This document shows positions 41,432 to 50,196 of a DNA stretch of 51,205 nucleotides, in pieces; the stretch's first letter is position 1, and each line of letters opens with the position of its first letter. The notes beneath the pieces were generated by a model. That model was not told the origin of the DNA, ran no database searches, and saw only the letters and a list, made by a program, of their open reading frames with translations. This stretch comes from CAYSQW01 sp964433135 (GTDB lineage: Bacteria > Acidobacteriota > Aminicenantia > Aminicenantales > Aminicenantaceae), in contig CAYSQW010000019.1 in the NCBI GenBank assembly GCA_964433135.1, forward strand, positions 1 through 51,205, read 5' to 3'. Both the position numbers and the translations under genes were made by a program.

Positions 41432-41459
41432 TTGACTTTCCGGAGGGCTTCTGTATAGT
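41432..41459 (+). promoter_or_regulatory. Promoter for a leaderless mRNA
   Basis: TTGACT (41432-41437) and TATAGT (41454-41459) are 16 bp apart. Initiation near 41466 would put the ATG (41467) at the second base of the transcript. GGAGGG inside the spacer is upstream of the predicted start and so cannot serve as a ribosome site. Confidence 0.55.
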
Positions 41460-41466
41460 AGGTCCT

Positions 41467-41946
41467 ATGCTTAACGATTTTGTGGAAATATTGAAAAATT
41501 GGCATCTGAGTAAAGAAATCATCACTCTGGTCGTCAGCATGATGCCCATCTTCGAACTACGGGGGGCGATTCCGTTAGCGGTTCTGCATTTCAAGATGCC
41601 CATGATCCAGGCCTATCTGATTTCCTGGGTGGGGAACTTGATTCCGGTACTCCCGATTATCTATTTTCTGGAGCCGATCCGGAAAGGTCTTTCCCATATC
41701 AAATTTGTGGAAAACTTTTTCAAGTGGCTTTACCAACGGACCTACCGCAGGGGGATGAAGGTTATGAAATATGGGGCGATCGGACTGACGCTGTTCGTCG
41801 CCATTCCGCTGCCCATCACCGGCGCATGGACGGGGGCCGTAGCGGCGATCCTCTTCGGGATCAAACCGCGTTATGCTTTTCCCGCCATCATCCTTGGGGT
41901 GACGATAGCCGGGATTGTGGTGACCTCGTTGGTTGCACTGTTCTGA
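41467..41946 (+). CDS. Small multidrug export family membrane protein (COG2426)
   Basis: A 159-residue protein with about four helices. 'MMPIFELRGAIPLAVLHFKMP' is the hallmark of the 'small multi-drug export protein' family (PF06695). 'VGNLIPVLPIIYFLEPIR' and 'FVAIPLPITGAWTGAVAAILFG' are the other conserved blocks. True export activity is not established for the family. The frame opens upstream to 41413, but the ATG at 41467 is supported by homology and by the promoter. It ends 2 bp from the convergent surE gene. Confidence 0.87.
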   Translation: MLNDFVEILKNWHLSKEIITLVVSMMPIFELRGAIPLAVLHFKMPMIQAYLISWVGNLIPVLPIIYFLEPIRKGLSHIKFVENFFKWLYQRTYRRGMKVMKYGAIGLTLFVAIPLPITGAWTGAVAAILFGIKPRYAFPAIILGVTIAGIVVTSLVALF

Positions 41947-41948
41947 TT

Positions 41949-42728
41949 TCAGCCCGATTTTACGGGAATATTGGAAAAAAGATCGGCGAATGATGAGTCT
42001 TCCGCTGTTTTATAAGCCGTAAAATCGCGTTGCAAAGGAGTGGCCGTAACGTAGCCTGATTTGATGATCATGACATCGCTGTCGGGCGGGCCGACGGCCT
42101 TGGGAGTACCCGTTCCGATCCAATAATAATCCCGGTTGCGAGGATCTTTTCTGACAATGATCTCGGGGTGGTAGTGTTTTTGTCCCAGGGGAGCGATCTT
42201 GATCCCGCGAAAGGGAGGGGGGGGGACGTTGAGATTGATCGTGATTCCGGGAAACCCATTGCTCCGGAGCATCCGGTCGGCGACGAACCCGGCGATCTTG
42301 GCGGTGAACTCGAAAGCGCAGTGCCCGCCCGCATCCGGAAGGAGCGATACGGCCAGAGAAGGGATCATGAAAAAAGTACCCTGGACGGCCGCCGCTACGG
42401 TTCCTGAATAGGAAATGTCCTGCTGACCAAGGTTGGGTCCGGGATTGATACCGGAAATGATGATGTCCGGTTTTCGGGGAAGCAGTTTTTGGATGGCGAC
42501 ATAGACGCAGTCCGCCGGTGTCCCGTCGACGGCAAACACCCGGGGGCGGGCCGCTTTGACGCGGAGGGGATTATGAAGCGACAGCGCCAGAGAGGCGGCG
42601 CTCCGCTCACGATCGGGCGCCACGATATAGGTTTCTCCCAGTTCAAGTAGATGTTGATGCAGGGTCGTGATGCCGGGAGCTGTGAATCCGTCGTCGTTAG
42701 TCAATAGAATGAGTGGTTTGATTTTCAT
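41949..42728 (-). CDS. surE: 5'/3'-nucleotidase SurE
   Basis: A 259-residue survival protein SurE, a metal-dependent nucleoside monophosphatase. 'ILLTNDDGFTAPGI' (Asp 12, Asp 13) holds the metal ligands. 'VAPDRERSAASLALSLHNPL' and 'ISGINPGPNLGQQDISYSGT' give the conserved Ser and Asn ligands. The usual neighbour pcm is absent. The DUF255 gene lies 100 bp upstream on the same strand. Confidence 0.94.
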   Translation of the reverse strand: MKIKPLILLTNDDGFTAPGITTLHQHLLELGETYIVAPDRERSAASLALSLHNPLRVKAARPRVFAVDGTPADCVYVAIQKLLPRKPDIIISGINPGPNLGQQDISYSGTVAAAVQGTFFMIPSLAVSLLPDAGGHCAFEFTAKIAGFVADRMLRSNGFPGITINLNVPPPPFRGIKIAPLGQKHYHPEIIVRKDPRNRDYYWIGTGTPKAVGPPDSDVMIIKSGYVTATPLQRDFTAYKTAEDSSFADLFSNIPVKSG

Positions 42729-42828
42729 GGGCCTATTTCAATACCTTTCTTTCCCGGTATGAGACGCAAAGCTGAGTCAACGATTGAGATTTGCTTCCAA
42801 CGCCCGCAATTGTAGCACGTGGAGGTGG

Positions 42829-44901
42829 TTATGAAAATGTCTTTTTCACCCTTCCTTCCAACTGCCGGATCAGAATTTGAGGGTCCGATGTGGGTTCTTG
42901 ACACTGATAACCTCGACAAACATAGGCCCGGGCGGTTTTGCGGTCACGAGGGAACGATCGGGAAAAAGGAGCCAGTTCGAGGATTTCCGAAGGATCCGTA
43001 TCGGTGGGGATAAAAACAACGGCGGTGTTGGGGAGGAAATTGCCCCGGAGTGCTTGAAGCAGCTTTTGCGTGTCCGAAGCCGTGGAGCGGCCGGTGATGA
43101 CGACCTCGCTCGAAGGTCCGTCCAAATATTCGAGAGAACAGAGAAGCCGTGTATGAGACGATGGGGCCTCCGCTGCGGATTTCCGCCAAGCCTCCGCCTG
43201 ACGGACGGCCTGGACTTCTAATGTCGCGGAGGCGGTTAAACGCGAGAGACGAATCAGGTTGAAAAGCGCGATCGAATTGCTTGAGGGAACCGCGCCGTCG
43301 GTGATTTCCTTGCGCCGCCAGAATAGGGACTCCCCGTTGTCAGGGGTGAAAAAATATCCGCCGGATTCCTGATCCCAAAAATGATCGGTGAAGTATTGGT
43401 TCAGCTTCAGCGCGGAGCGGAGATAACCCGGCGTGAAAGTCGTTGCATACAATTCGATCAAGCCCCAGATCATGAAAGCGTAGTCGTCGGCGTAGGCTTT
43501 GATGGCGGCTTCCCCGCTGTGAAAACGGTGCCAGAGCCCTCCGTCCGGCTGCCGCATTCGGGAAAGGATGAATCCGGCGGCACGTTCGGCCGCCCCGGCA
43601 TATTCCAGCTTTTTAAAAACCCGTGCCGTTTCGGCAAGAGCGGCGATCATCAATCCGTTCCAGTCGGCAAGCACTTTGTCGTCCCGGAGCGGCCGGGGCC
43701 GTTTCCGGCGGGAGTGAAACAACTTCTTTCTTATCGGTTCCAAGCGGGGATCTTCCGCATCCGAATCGGCGGATAAAATATTGAGTCCTTGAAAAGAGCC
43801 GTCGGCTTCCGGGGTAAAGTTTCCTTGCCGGCGCAAGCGGTAGAAATGAGCCGCCGTGGACGTCTCCAGTGGAGAAAGGACCTTTTCGATCTCTTCCCAG
43901 CTCCAGGTATAGAAACGCCCTTCTCCACCGGGGCTGTCCGCATCCTCGGCGGAATAGAATGCGCCTTCGTCCGATACCATGTCGCGCAGGACATAAGCGC
44001 AGATCCGGCGGGCGGTCTCTCCATATTCAGCTTCTCTCGTTGCTTGGAAGGCCTCGGTATAGGCGTGTGTGAGCAGTGCCTGGTCATACAGCATCTTTTC
44101 GAAATGCGGGAGAAACCAGCGGCGATCCGTGGAATAACGATGAAAACCGAAGCCGATCTGGTCGAAAATGCCCCCCCGGCGCATTTTCCGGAGAGTGTCC
44201 TCTGCCATCCGTCTTGCTTCTTCCTCTCCGGTACGCCGCCAGTATCTCAGCAAGAAAGAAAGATGATGCGGGATGGGAAACTTGGGCGCGCGGCCGAATC
44301 CTCCGTATTCGGAGTCGAAACTTCGTTTGAGCTCGGTATATCCGGCTTTGCTCAAATCCGGGAGGGAAGGGGCCGGATGTGTTCCGGAAGAGACGGGTTC
44401 CAGCCGTGCGATAATGGTTTCCGAGGATCGGACAAGTTCCGAACGTTGATTTTTCCAGAGATCCATCACTCGGGGAATCAATCGCAGCATTCCCATTCTT
44501 CCGTAGCGATCGTGTTTGGGGATGTAGGTTCCGGCGAAAAAAGGCTTCCGCTCCGGAGTCATGATGATGGTCAGCGGCCACCCCGCCTGTCCGGTCATAA
44601 GCTGGCAGGCGTGTATATAGAGGCGGTCGATGTCGGGCCGTTCTTCCCGATCGACTTTTATCGAAACGAAGGCCTCGTTCATCAGGGCCGCCACATCGGG
44701 ATCTACGAAAGATTCCGACTCCATGACGTGGCACCAGTGGCAGGTGGAGTATCCGATGGAAAGAAAGATGGGTTTGTCGTCTTTCAGGGCGGATTCAAAC
44801 GCTTCGCGGCCCCAGGGGAACCAGTTGACGGGATTGGTGGCGTGCTGCCTAAGATAGGGACTCTTCTCATGGACGAGATGATTGGCCGCGGTTTTGTTCA
44901 T
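42829..44901 (-). CDS. Thioredoxin-fold DUF255 protein (YyaL/SPATA20 family)
   Basis: A 690-residue protein. The N-terminal thioredoxin-like domain (about 1-165) starts 'NHLVHEKSPYLRQHATNPVN' and carries 'YSTCHWCHVME' (Cys 54, Cys 57). 'VDREERPDIDRLYIHACQ' and 'GQAGWPLTIIMTPERKPF' follow. The rest is an (alpha/alpha)6 barrel-like domain with 'RGGIFDQIGFGFHRYSTD' and 'EDADSPGGEGRFYTW', as in N-acylglucosamine 2-epimerase-fold proteins. Reaction unknown. A TATAAT near 44931-44936 may be its -10 box; no Shine-Dalgarno is seen. Confidence 0.9.
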   Translation of the reverse strand: MNKTAANHLVHEKSPYLRQHATNPVNWFPWGREAFESALKDDKPIFLSIGYSTCHWCHVMESESFVDPDVAALMNEAFVSIKVDREERPDIDRLYIHACQLMTGQAGWPLTIIMTPERKPFFAGTYIPKHDRYGRMGMLRLIPRVMDLWKNQRSELVRSSETIIARLEPVSSGTHPAPSLPDLSKAGYTELKRSFDSEYGGFGRAPKFPIPHHLSFLLRYWRRTGEEEARRMAEDTLRKMRRGGIFDQIGFGFHRYSTDRRWFLPHFEKMLYDQALLTHAYTEAFQATREAEYGETARRICAYVLRDMVSDEGAFYSAEDADSPGGEGRFYTWSWEEIEKVLSPLETSTAAHFYRLRRQGNFTPEADGSFQGLNILSADSDAEDPRLEPIRKKLFHSRRKRPRPLRDDKVLADWNGLMIAALAETARVFKKLEYAGAAERAAGFILSRMRQPDGGLWHRFHSGEAAIKAYADDYAFMIWGLIELYATTFTPGYLRSALKLNQYFTDHFWDQESGGYFFTPDNGESLFWRRKEITDGAVPSSNSIALFNLIRLSRLTASATLEVQAVRQAEAWRKSAAEAPSSHTRLLCSLEYLDGPSSEVVITGRSTASDTQKLLQALRGNFLPNTAVVFIPTDTDPSEILELAPFSRSFPRDRKTARAYVCRGYQCQEPTSDPQILIRQLEGRVKKTFS

Positions 44902-45030
44902 GAGATTGGAGAATCAATGCATGCCTGCCTATTATACGATAATGTTGATGGGTTATCCATCCGAGAATAATCCTGATACCGTAAGCAACGGGCGAAATCG
45001 GCCGCAGTCAGGTTTTCAAGCGTCTGTAAA

Positions 45031-45107
45031 TGGTCGGGACGGGCGGATTTGAACCGCCGACCCCACGCACCCCAAGCGTGTGCGCTACCAGGCTGCGCCA
45101 CGTCCCG
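45031..45107 (-). tRNA. tRNA-Pro, anticodon GGG
   Basis: On the minus strand the acceptor stem CGGGACG (45107-45101) pairs with CGTCCCG (45041-45035), followed by A and an encoded CCA (45033-45031). The D arm GCGC...GCGC, the anticodon stem CACGC/GCGTG with loop TTGGGGT (anticodon 45073-45071, GGG), and the T arm GGCGG-TTCAAAT-CCGCC are all intact. It reads CCC and CCU. It lies downstream of the MerR gene on the same strand. Confidence 0.96.
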
Positions 45108-45178
45108 ACCTAAGGGAGACCTATTATAGCAGAGTCGAGATTTTTAACAAAATGAAAAAATGAGAAAGATATGAAGAT

Positions 45179-45544
45179 CTACTTTTTATCGAGAACCGTG
45201 GTTATTTCCTGCAGCCGGTCCCGGACCTCGAACAAGACCTTCTTGAGGCGGTCGGGGTGGATCGCGGTTGATCCCTTGATCCCGAATTCCAATTCGATTT
45301 TTCTTTTGGCTCCCGCCAGCGTCAAACCCTGAATGTCCAGCAGCTCTTTCAGCCGCAGCATAATGGAGAGCTCTTTTTTTCTGAATATTTTCTTCCCGGA
45401 GGCGGTTTGGCCCGCGTGTAGAAAATAGAACTCTTTCTCCCATTCTTCTATGGTTTTGGGATCAATACCGGTAATGCGGCTGACTTCATGCAAGCGGTAT
45501 ACCAGTTTGTCCTTTCCGGTCGGATTCTTCTTTTCAGCACCCAT
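45179..45544 (-). CDS. MerR family transcriptional regulator
   Basis: A 121-residue DNA-binding protein. 'VYRLHEVSRITGIDPKTIEE' is the MerR winged-helix start, followed by 'GQTASGKKIFRKKELSIMLR' and 'LLDIQGLTLAGAKRKIE', the two-wing and helix pattern of the family. A short C-terminal helix ('HPDRLKKVLFEVRDRLQEI') serves for dimerisation; no effector Cys is present. This short type, often next to tRNA-Pro in other bacteria, lacks a known ligand. The tRNA-Pro gene follows 71 bp downstream. Confidence 0.85.
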   Translation of the reverse strand: MGAEKKNPTGKDKLVYRLHEVSRITGIDPKTIEEWEKEFYFLHAGQTASGKKIFRKKELSIMLRLKELLDIQGLTLAGAKRKIELEFGIKGSTAIHPDRLKKVLFEVRDRLQEITTVLDKK

Positions 45545-45750
45545 CTGTTTCGATCACAATAACGGGGACATAACATTCCCTTTTTCCCGGCGGCGGGGAA
45601 GAGCAAAATCAAGCCTAACCTTAGCATGGAAAAACGGTAAGGTCAAGAAAGGGCTCGATTTCCACTCGGTTCCGGTTTCGCTCTCATGCGCGGCCGTTTC
45701 GACTGGTTATACAGGTCGGTATTTTGTTATAATCTTTTGCATGGATTCCC

Positions 45751-47088
45751 ATGAACATACCCGCTTCTAAGGACCAGATTCCCCTGGCTGAGCGCATGCG
45801 CCCTCGGTCTTTGAGCCAGTTCTACGGTCAGGAACATATTATCGGCAAGGGCAGATTGCTTTCGCGTATGATATCCGACGGCCGTTTGGTTTCGCTGATT
45901 TTCTGGGGGCCGCCGGGTTCGGGCAAAACCACTCTCGGCAACCTCCTCTCCCGCAATTTCCAATATCCGTGCATGTTTTTCAGCGCGGTTTTGGCCGGAA
46001 TCAAGGAAGTCAAACAGGTCATGGCTCAGGCCGAGAGCCATCGTAAGCTTTACGGGCAGCCCACGATTCTGTTTATCGATGAAATTCACCGTTTCAACAA
46101 GGCCCAGCAGGGAGCGTTCCTGCCTTATGTTGAGAAGGGAGATATCATTCTCTTCGGCTCAACGACGGAAAACCCTTCTTTTGAAGTGATCGCTCCACTG
46201 CTGTCTCGGGCCAAGGTTCTGGCTTTGAATCCACTGGCAGCGGAGGTTTTGGAGCGCATCCTTCTAGAAGCGCTGAATGATGAGACCCGCGGTTTGGGAA
46301 AACGGAAACTTGCCATCGATGAGGATGCTTTGCGCATACTTATCGAATATTCGGGAGGAGATGCACGACGCGCCTTGAATACCATGGAGATATCAGCGAG
46401 TTTGGTTGAAGGGGAAAGTATCTCGGTGGATCATATCAAAGAGGCGCTACAAAAAAGGACTCTGGTTTACGATAAAAAGGGGGAGGAACATTTCAACCTG
46501 ATCTCGGCTCTTCATAAGAGCCTGCGCAACAGCGATCCAGACGGAGCCCTGTATTGGATGGCCCGCATGCTGGTCGCCGGGGAAGATCCTCTCTACATCC
46601 TGAGACGGTTGGTGCGTTTCGCCACCGAAGATATAGGATTGGCCGATCCCGAGGCGTTGGCCGTCACCATCCATGCCAAACAGGCTTTTGAATTCATCGG
46701 TCTTCCTGAAGGCGAGTTGGCTTTAGCGGAAGCCGCGATCTACCTGGCGGCGGCACCCAAGAGCAATCGTGTATATACCGCACTGAAACAGGCCCGGCAT
46801 GATGCGGAGGCACGACCGTATGATCCGGTTCCTCTTCACCTTCGGAATCCCGTCACCAAACTAATGAAGGAGACCGGATACGGAAAGGATTATCAGTACG
46901 CCCATGATAATCCTTATTCCGTAACGGCTATGACCACCCTTCCCGAACATCTGCGTGAGAAAACGTATTATCGACCTGGGAAATTAGGTCGGGAGCGTGA
47001 GATCGAAAAACGCATGGAATGGTGGCGTGAGCGCAAAAAACTGGCGGCCCAAACACGAGGGAAGAAAGATCCCGGTGCCACGGAATAA
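45751..47088 (+). CDS. rarA: Replication-associated recombination protein A (MgsA/RarA)
   Basis: A 445-residue clamp-loader-like AAA+ ATPase acting at stalled forks. Walker A is 'GPPGSGKTT' (53-61), Walker B 'LFIDEIHRFNKAQQGAFLP', sensor 1 'GSTTENPSFEV', and the Arg motif 'YSGGDARRALNTME'. The C-terminal tetramerisation part ('DVGLADPEAL'-like 'DIGLADPEALAV', 'AAIYLAAAPKSNRVYTA') is complete. TATAAT at 45728-45733 predicts a leader of only about 11 nt without a Shine-Dalgarno. Confidence 0.95.
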   Translation: MNIPASKDQIPLAERMRPRSLSQFYGQEHIIGKGRLLSRMISDGRLVSLIFWGPPGSGKTTLGNLLSRNFQYPCMFFSAVLAGIKEVKQVMAQAESHRKLYGQPTILFIDEIHRFNKAQQGAFLPYVEKGDIILFGSTTENPSFEVIAPLLSRAKVLALNPLAAEVLERILLEALNDETRGLGKRKLAIDEDALRILIEYSGGDARRALNTMEISASLVEGESISVDHIKEALQKRTLVYDKKGEEHFNLISALHKSLRNSDPDGALYWMARMLVAGEDPLYILRRLVRFATEDIGLADPEALAVTIHAKQAFEFIGLPEGELALAEAAIYLAAAPKSNRVYTALKQARHDAEARPYDPVPLHLRNPVTKLMKETGYGKDYQYAHDNPYSVTAMTTLPEHLREKTYYRPGKLGREREIEKRMEWWRERKKLAAQTRGKKDPGATE

Positions 47089-47126
47089 ACGGGAGCTTTC
47101 TTTTAATCCGAGAAACGGTTCCAACG

Positions 47127-47321
47127 TCAACTTTTCTTTTTTTTTGAGTCCGGGGAAGCGGCATCGTCTTTAAGAAGGTCATAGATTCCCCAGCTGATGT
47201 CGTCGCAGATACACCCCATGCACGTCTTCTCGGTTGTCTCCAGCTGTTCTTCAGCGATCTCTTTCTTAAGGATGTGTTTAACGCGTTTTTTGATTTTATA
47301 GAGCAAAACGTAATTGATCAT
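47127..47321 (-). CDS. Small Cys-containing protein of unknown function
   Basis: A 64-residue protein: a hydrophobic and basic N-terminal helix ('INYVLLYKIKKRVKHILKKE'), then 'CMGCICDDISWGIYDLL' with three Cys in a CxxCxC array, then a Lys-rich tail. The ATG at 47321 follows AGAGGAAAC. Its own promoter is divergent from the beta-propeller gene. It could bind a metal through the Cys cluster; not recognised. Confidence 0.6.
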   Translation of the reverse strand: MINYVLLYKIKKRVKHILKKEIAEEQLETTEKTCMGCICDDISWGIYDLLKDDAASPDSKKKKS

Positions 47322-47338
47322 GATAAGTTTCCTCTGGC

Positions 47339-47367
47339 ATGATAACAACTTGTTTAAAATCTGTAAA
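47339..47367 (-). promoter_or_regulatory. Promoter of the small Cys protein
   Basis: On the minus strand, TTTACA (47367-47362) and TATCAT (47344-47339) are 17 bp apart, with the ATG about 18 bases further on. Confidence 0.55.
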
Positions 47368-47370
47368 GAT

Positions 47371-47400
47371 TTGAGTGGATTCCGTGAAAAGTGCTATCAT
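47371..47400 (+). promoter_or_regulatory. Promoter of the beta-propeller gene
   Basis: TTGAGT (47371-47376) and TATCAT (47395-47400) are 18 bp apart. Initiation near 47407 leaves about nine bases before the ATG, with no Shine-Dalgarno. It is back-to-back with the minus-strand promoter; the two -35 boxes are 3 bp apart. Confidence 0.5.
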
Positions 47401-47415
47401 GTGTCCTCCGGTACC

Positions 47416-48900
47416 ATGAAGAGAATTATCGTCGCCTTCTTGTCGTGTGTTTTCACGGTGGGGTGCGCCTTGTTCAGATCCAAACCGGAGCCTTATCCCA
47501 CGGGAGTGATCTTTCCGGTCAAAGCGGAATCGCGATGGGAATATGATGGTGAAATCATCGACCGGATTGAAAAGAAAGAAGACCGTTTGTTCTTTTCCAC
47601 TCGTGGAGGAAGAGTTTTCTGCATCGACCCGAAGACGCAGAAAACAGTTTGGCGCAGCAAAGTATCGGATGATCTCGTCAGTGCTCCCGTCCTTGGTGAA
47701 AAACATATTTATGTCCATGACGGCTTGCATCGTCTGTTTTGTCTGGATGTCGAGGGGAAACGGATATGGGAGAAGAAGATAGCGGACGGCATCAATCCCG
47801 GGATGTTGGCAAGTGACGGAAAGGTCTTTTTAGGTACGTCTGAAGGGGAGTTGGCCGCCCTTCAGGGCAGCGACGGTGCCGAGCTTTGGAGATTCAAGGT
47901 CGAAAGCACCATCAGCTCCAATATCGTGGGGGCCCAGGATTTGATTATTTTCGGCTGCAGCGATCATACACTTTACTTTGTTGATCATGCCGGCCGATCA
48001 GCGGGTACCTTTGTAATCGGCGAGATTCCCCTCACATCAATGGCCGTCGATGGTTCCCTGCTGTATTTCGGAACGGAGGATCACAGCTTCCACTGTCTAG
48101 ACCTGACGCGACGAAAAAGGAAATGGAAGGTGCGCACCGGAGGGCGGGTGGACGTCCCCCCTGTTTTCGACAACAAAAGAATCTACCTTACCAGCTGGAA
48201 CAATGTTGTGTTTTGTATGAATAAAATCCGGGGGGATATCCACTGGTGGGATATGATTCCGGCTCGGAGCCGATTTCAGCTGGAGCTGATCGATAACAGA
48301 TTGATCGCGACTTCACAATCAGAGACCGCTGTTTGTTTTGACGTCGAGACAGGAAAACGACGGGGAACGTATAAGGCCGAGTCGCAGATTATGTCTAATG
48401 CTTTGTGGCTGGATCCTTTTCTGCTGGTAAGCACTTATGATGAGGATCAGGACATAACCCACCTGGATCTACTCGGTAAAGAGATCGCCGTTACTTTGAA
48501 GTCAGCGGGCAAGGGGGCGTCTTTTACAAACGAGGAAGTGGCGTTCAATGCCTCTCCCGTCGGCTTCCATAAACCGGAGTTTTCCTTTTTCCTCCGTCCG
48601 ATGACCATCGTTCCGGCGGGGGGATATTTTTATTCCTTTATCGGAACGGGTGATCGAGAGCCCGTCTTGGAAAGCGCTGAAGAAAGCAAGTGGGAATGGT
48701 ACCCGGAAGAGGCGGGCGTTTACGAGATCTCGGTAGAGGTGAAAGATGAAAAGGAAAAGGCCGAAACCGGGATCGTCGTTGTCGTTATGGATCGAATCGT
48801 GGAAAAGGAAAAGGAAACGGTTGAAGATGAAGTTGAAAACGAAAAGAAAAGCGACGATAAGAAAAGGGGACGGCGTCCCCCCCCGGAAAACACGGGTTGA
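47416..48900 (+). CDS. PQQ-like beta-propeller lipoprotein
   Basis: A 494-residue protein with a lipoprotein signal ('IIVAFLSCVFTVGC', Cys 17). Residues 40-400 hold repeats of the WD/PQQ type, e.g. 'VFCIDPKTQKTVWRSKVSDD', 'LFCLDVEGKRIWEKKIADG' and 'LAALQGSDGAELWRFKVEST', about seven blades, as in BamB-like propellers. A C-terminal beta domain (about 405-465, 'SKWEWYPEEAGVYEISVEVK') resembles a Y_Y_Y/PKD-type fold. A strongly charged tail of Glu and Lys then Arg/Pro ends the protein. It probably acts as a scaffold on the periplasmic face. ATG 47416 is chosen for the signal peptide. Confidence 0.82.
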   Translation: MKRIIVAFLSCVFTVGCALFRSKPEPYPTGVIFPVKAESRWEYDGEIIDRIEKKEDRLFFSTRGGRVFCIDPKTQKTVWRSKVSDDLVSAPVLGEKHIYVHDGLHRLFCLDVEGKRIWEKKIADGINPGMLASDGKVFLGTSEGELAALQGSDGAELWRFKVESTISSNIVGAQDLIIFGCSDHTLYFVDHAGRSAGTFVIGEIPLTSMAVDGSLLYFGTEDHSFHCLDLTRRKRKWKVRTGGRVDVPPVFDNKRIYLTSWNNVVFCMNKIRGDIHWWDMIPARSRFQLELIDNRLIATSQSETAVCFDVETGKRRGTYKAESQIMSNALWLDPFLLVSTYDEDQDITHLDLLGKEIAVTLKSAGKGASFTNEEVAFNASPVGFHKPEFSFFLRPMTIVPAGGYFYSFIGTGDREPVLESAEESKWEWYPEEAGVYEISVEVKDEKEKAETGIVVVVMDRIVEKEKETVEDEVENEKKSDDKKRGRRPPPENTG

Positions 48901-48950
48901 TCGAAACAAGGGAAACGAAATATACGGAAATCCAGGAAAGGAGATGATAT

Positions 48951-49496
48951 ATGACACGTGATGAAGCATTGGTTCTTGTAAAAAAACATTTGAAAAACAA
49001 GAATCTGGTAAAGCACTGTCTGGCCGTTGAAGCCTGCATGCGAATGTTGGCGGAGGAACGGGGACAGGATGTCGAAAAATGGGGGTTGGCCGGTATCCTT
49101 CATGATCTCGATTATGAGATCACCGACAAGGATCCTGAACGGCACGGGTCGGAAACGATCCGAATGCTGGAGGATACACCGGTAGACGAGGATGTCCTGT
49201 ATGCGATCCAAGCTCATTCAGGACGGGTGCCCTGCCGCTCTGAGATGGACTGGGGCATTTATGCCGTAGATCCGCTGACGGGACTTATCATCGCCGCCAC
49301 CCTTATGCATCCGGAGAAAAAGCTGGCGGGAGTGGACCTGGAGTTCATAAAGCGAAGATACAAGGAAAAGAGCTTTGCCCGAGGAGCCAAACGGGAAGAT
49401 ATCGAGCAGATCAAAAACATCGGGATGGAACTGGATGATTTTCTGTCTCTGTGTTTGCGGGCGATGCAGGGAATCCATTCAGAACTGGGTCTCTGA
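48951..49496 (+). CDS. HD domain protein (HDIG type)
   Basis: A 181-residue predicted metal-dependent phosphohydrolase. The HD motif lies in 'GLAGILHDLDYE' (His 51, Asp 52); His 22 in 'LVKHCLAVE' and His in 'AIQAHSGR' are the other ligands. Similar small proteins are annotated as HDIG phosphohydrolases with unknown nucleotide substrates. A strong AAGGAG precedes the ATG. It lies 50 bp after the propeller gene and may be co-transcribed. Confidence 0.88.
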   Translation: MTRDEALVLVKKHLKNKNLVKHCLAVEACMRMLAEERGQDVEKWGLAGILHDLDYEITDKDPERHGSETIRMLEDTPVDEDVLYAIQAHSGRVPCRSEMDWGIYAVDPLTGLIIAATLMHPEKKLAGVDLEFIKRRYKEKSFARGAKREDIEQIKNIGMELDDFLSLCLRAMQGIHSELGL

Positions 49497-49643
49497 TCGC
49501 GTGAGAGAAAACGGATTTTATGTCCTTTTCTTGAGTCCCGTTGACACGGATGGGACCGTGTGCTAATAAATCAATCCTGGGGCATCCGGCCCGGATTTTG
49601 GTCGACAAGCTAAGCCGTTTCGGAAGGAAATACAAAAAGATTC

Positions 49644-50195
49644 ATGAACATAATTGCTTTTGTCGGTTATTCGGAAAGTGGGAAAACGCACCTCCTCCAG
49701 CGCTTGATTCCAGAGATTAAAAGCCGTGGCTTTTCCGTGGGCGTCATCAAGCACTGTCCGCACGGATTTGATCTCGATCATGATGGTACGGACTCGTCGA
49801 AATTCAGTAGCGCCGGCGCCGACGGTGTTTCACTTCTTTCTTCCGGGAGTTGGGCCGTGATGCGGCCGGCACCGAAATCGAAAAACTTTACCGGTCTGGC
49901 AAAGGCCTGTTTCGGAGATATGGATGTCGTACTGGTCGAAGGCGGAAAGGGAGATGAGTCGCTGGAAAAGATCATGGTTTTCGCTCCGGGAACAAAAAGA
50001 GGCCCCGAATGTGTCAAAGGCCGTATCCTGGCTGCGGTGGCCACGGATCCGGTTCCCATGTCAGCGCCGACTTTTCATCCCGACGGAGTGGCGGAAATCG
50101 TAGATTTTCTGCTCGGACATTGGATGTCGGATGCGACCGCACATGCCGGACGGATCACTTCAGCATACGATCGGAAGGAGAAAAAGGAGAAATAA
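49644..50195 (+). CDS. mobB: Molybdopterin-guanine dinucleotide biosynthesis protein MobB
   Basis: A 183-residue P-loop GTPase. Walker A is 'GYSESGKTHLLQRLI', 'VIKHCPHGFDLDHDGTDS' is the MobB-specific switch region, and 'DVVLVEGGKGD' is the Walker B-like segment. It assists MobA in attaching GMP to molybdopterin. mobA is not in the window. AAGGAAA lies 15 bases before the ATG. The next gene starts one base after the stop. Confidence 0.92.
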   Translation: MNIIAFVGYSESGKTHLLQRLIPEIKSRGFSVGVIKHCPHGFDLDHDGTDSSKFSSAGADGVSLLSSGSWAVMRPAPKSKNFTGLAKACFGDMDVVLVEGGKGDESLEKIMVFAPGTKRGPECVKGRILAAVATDPVPMSAPTFHPDGVAEIVDFLLGHWMSDATAHAGRITSAYDRKEKKEK

Positions 50196-50196
50196 G

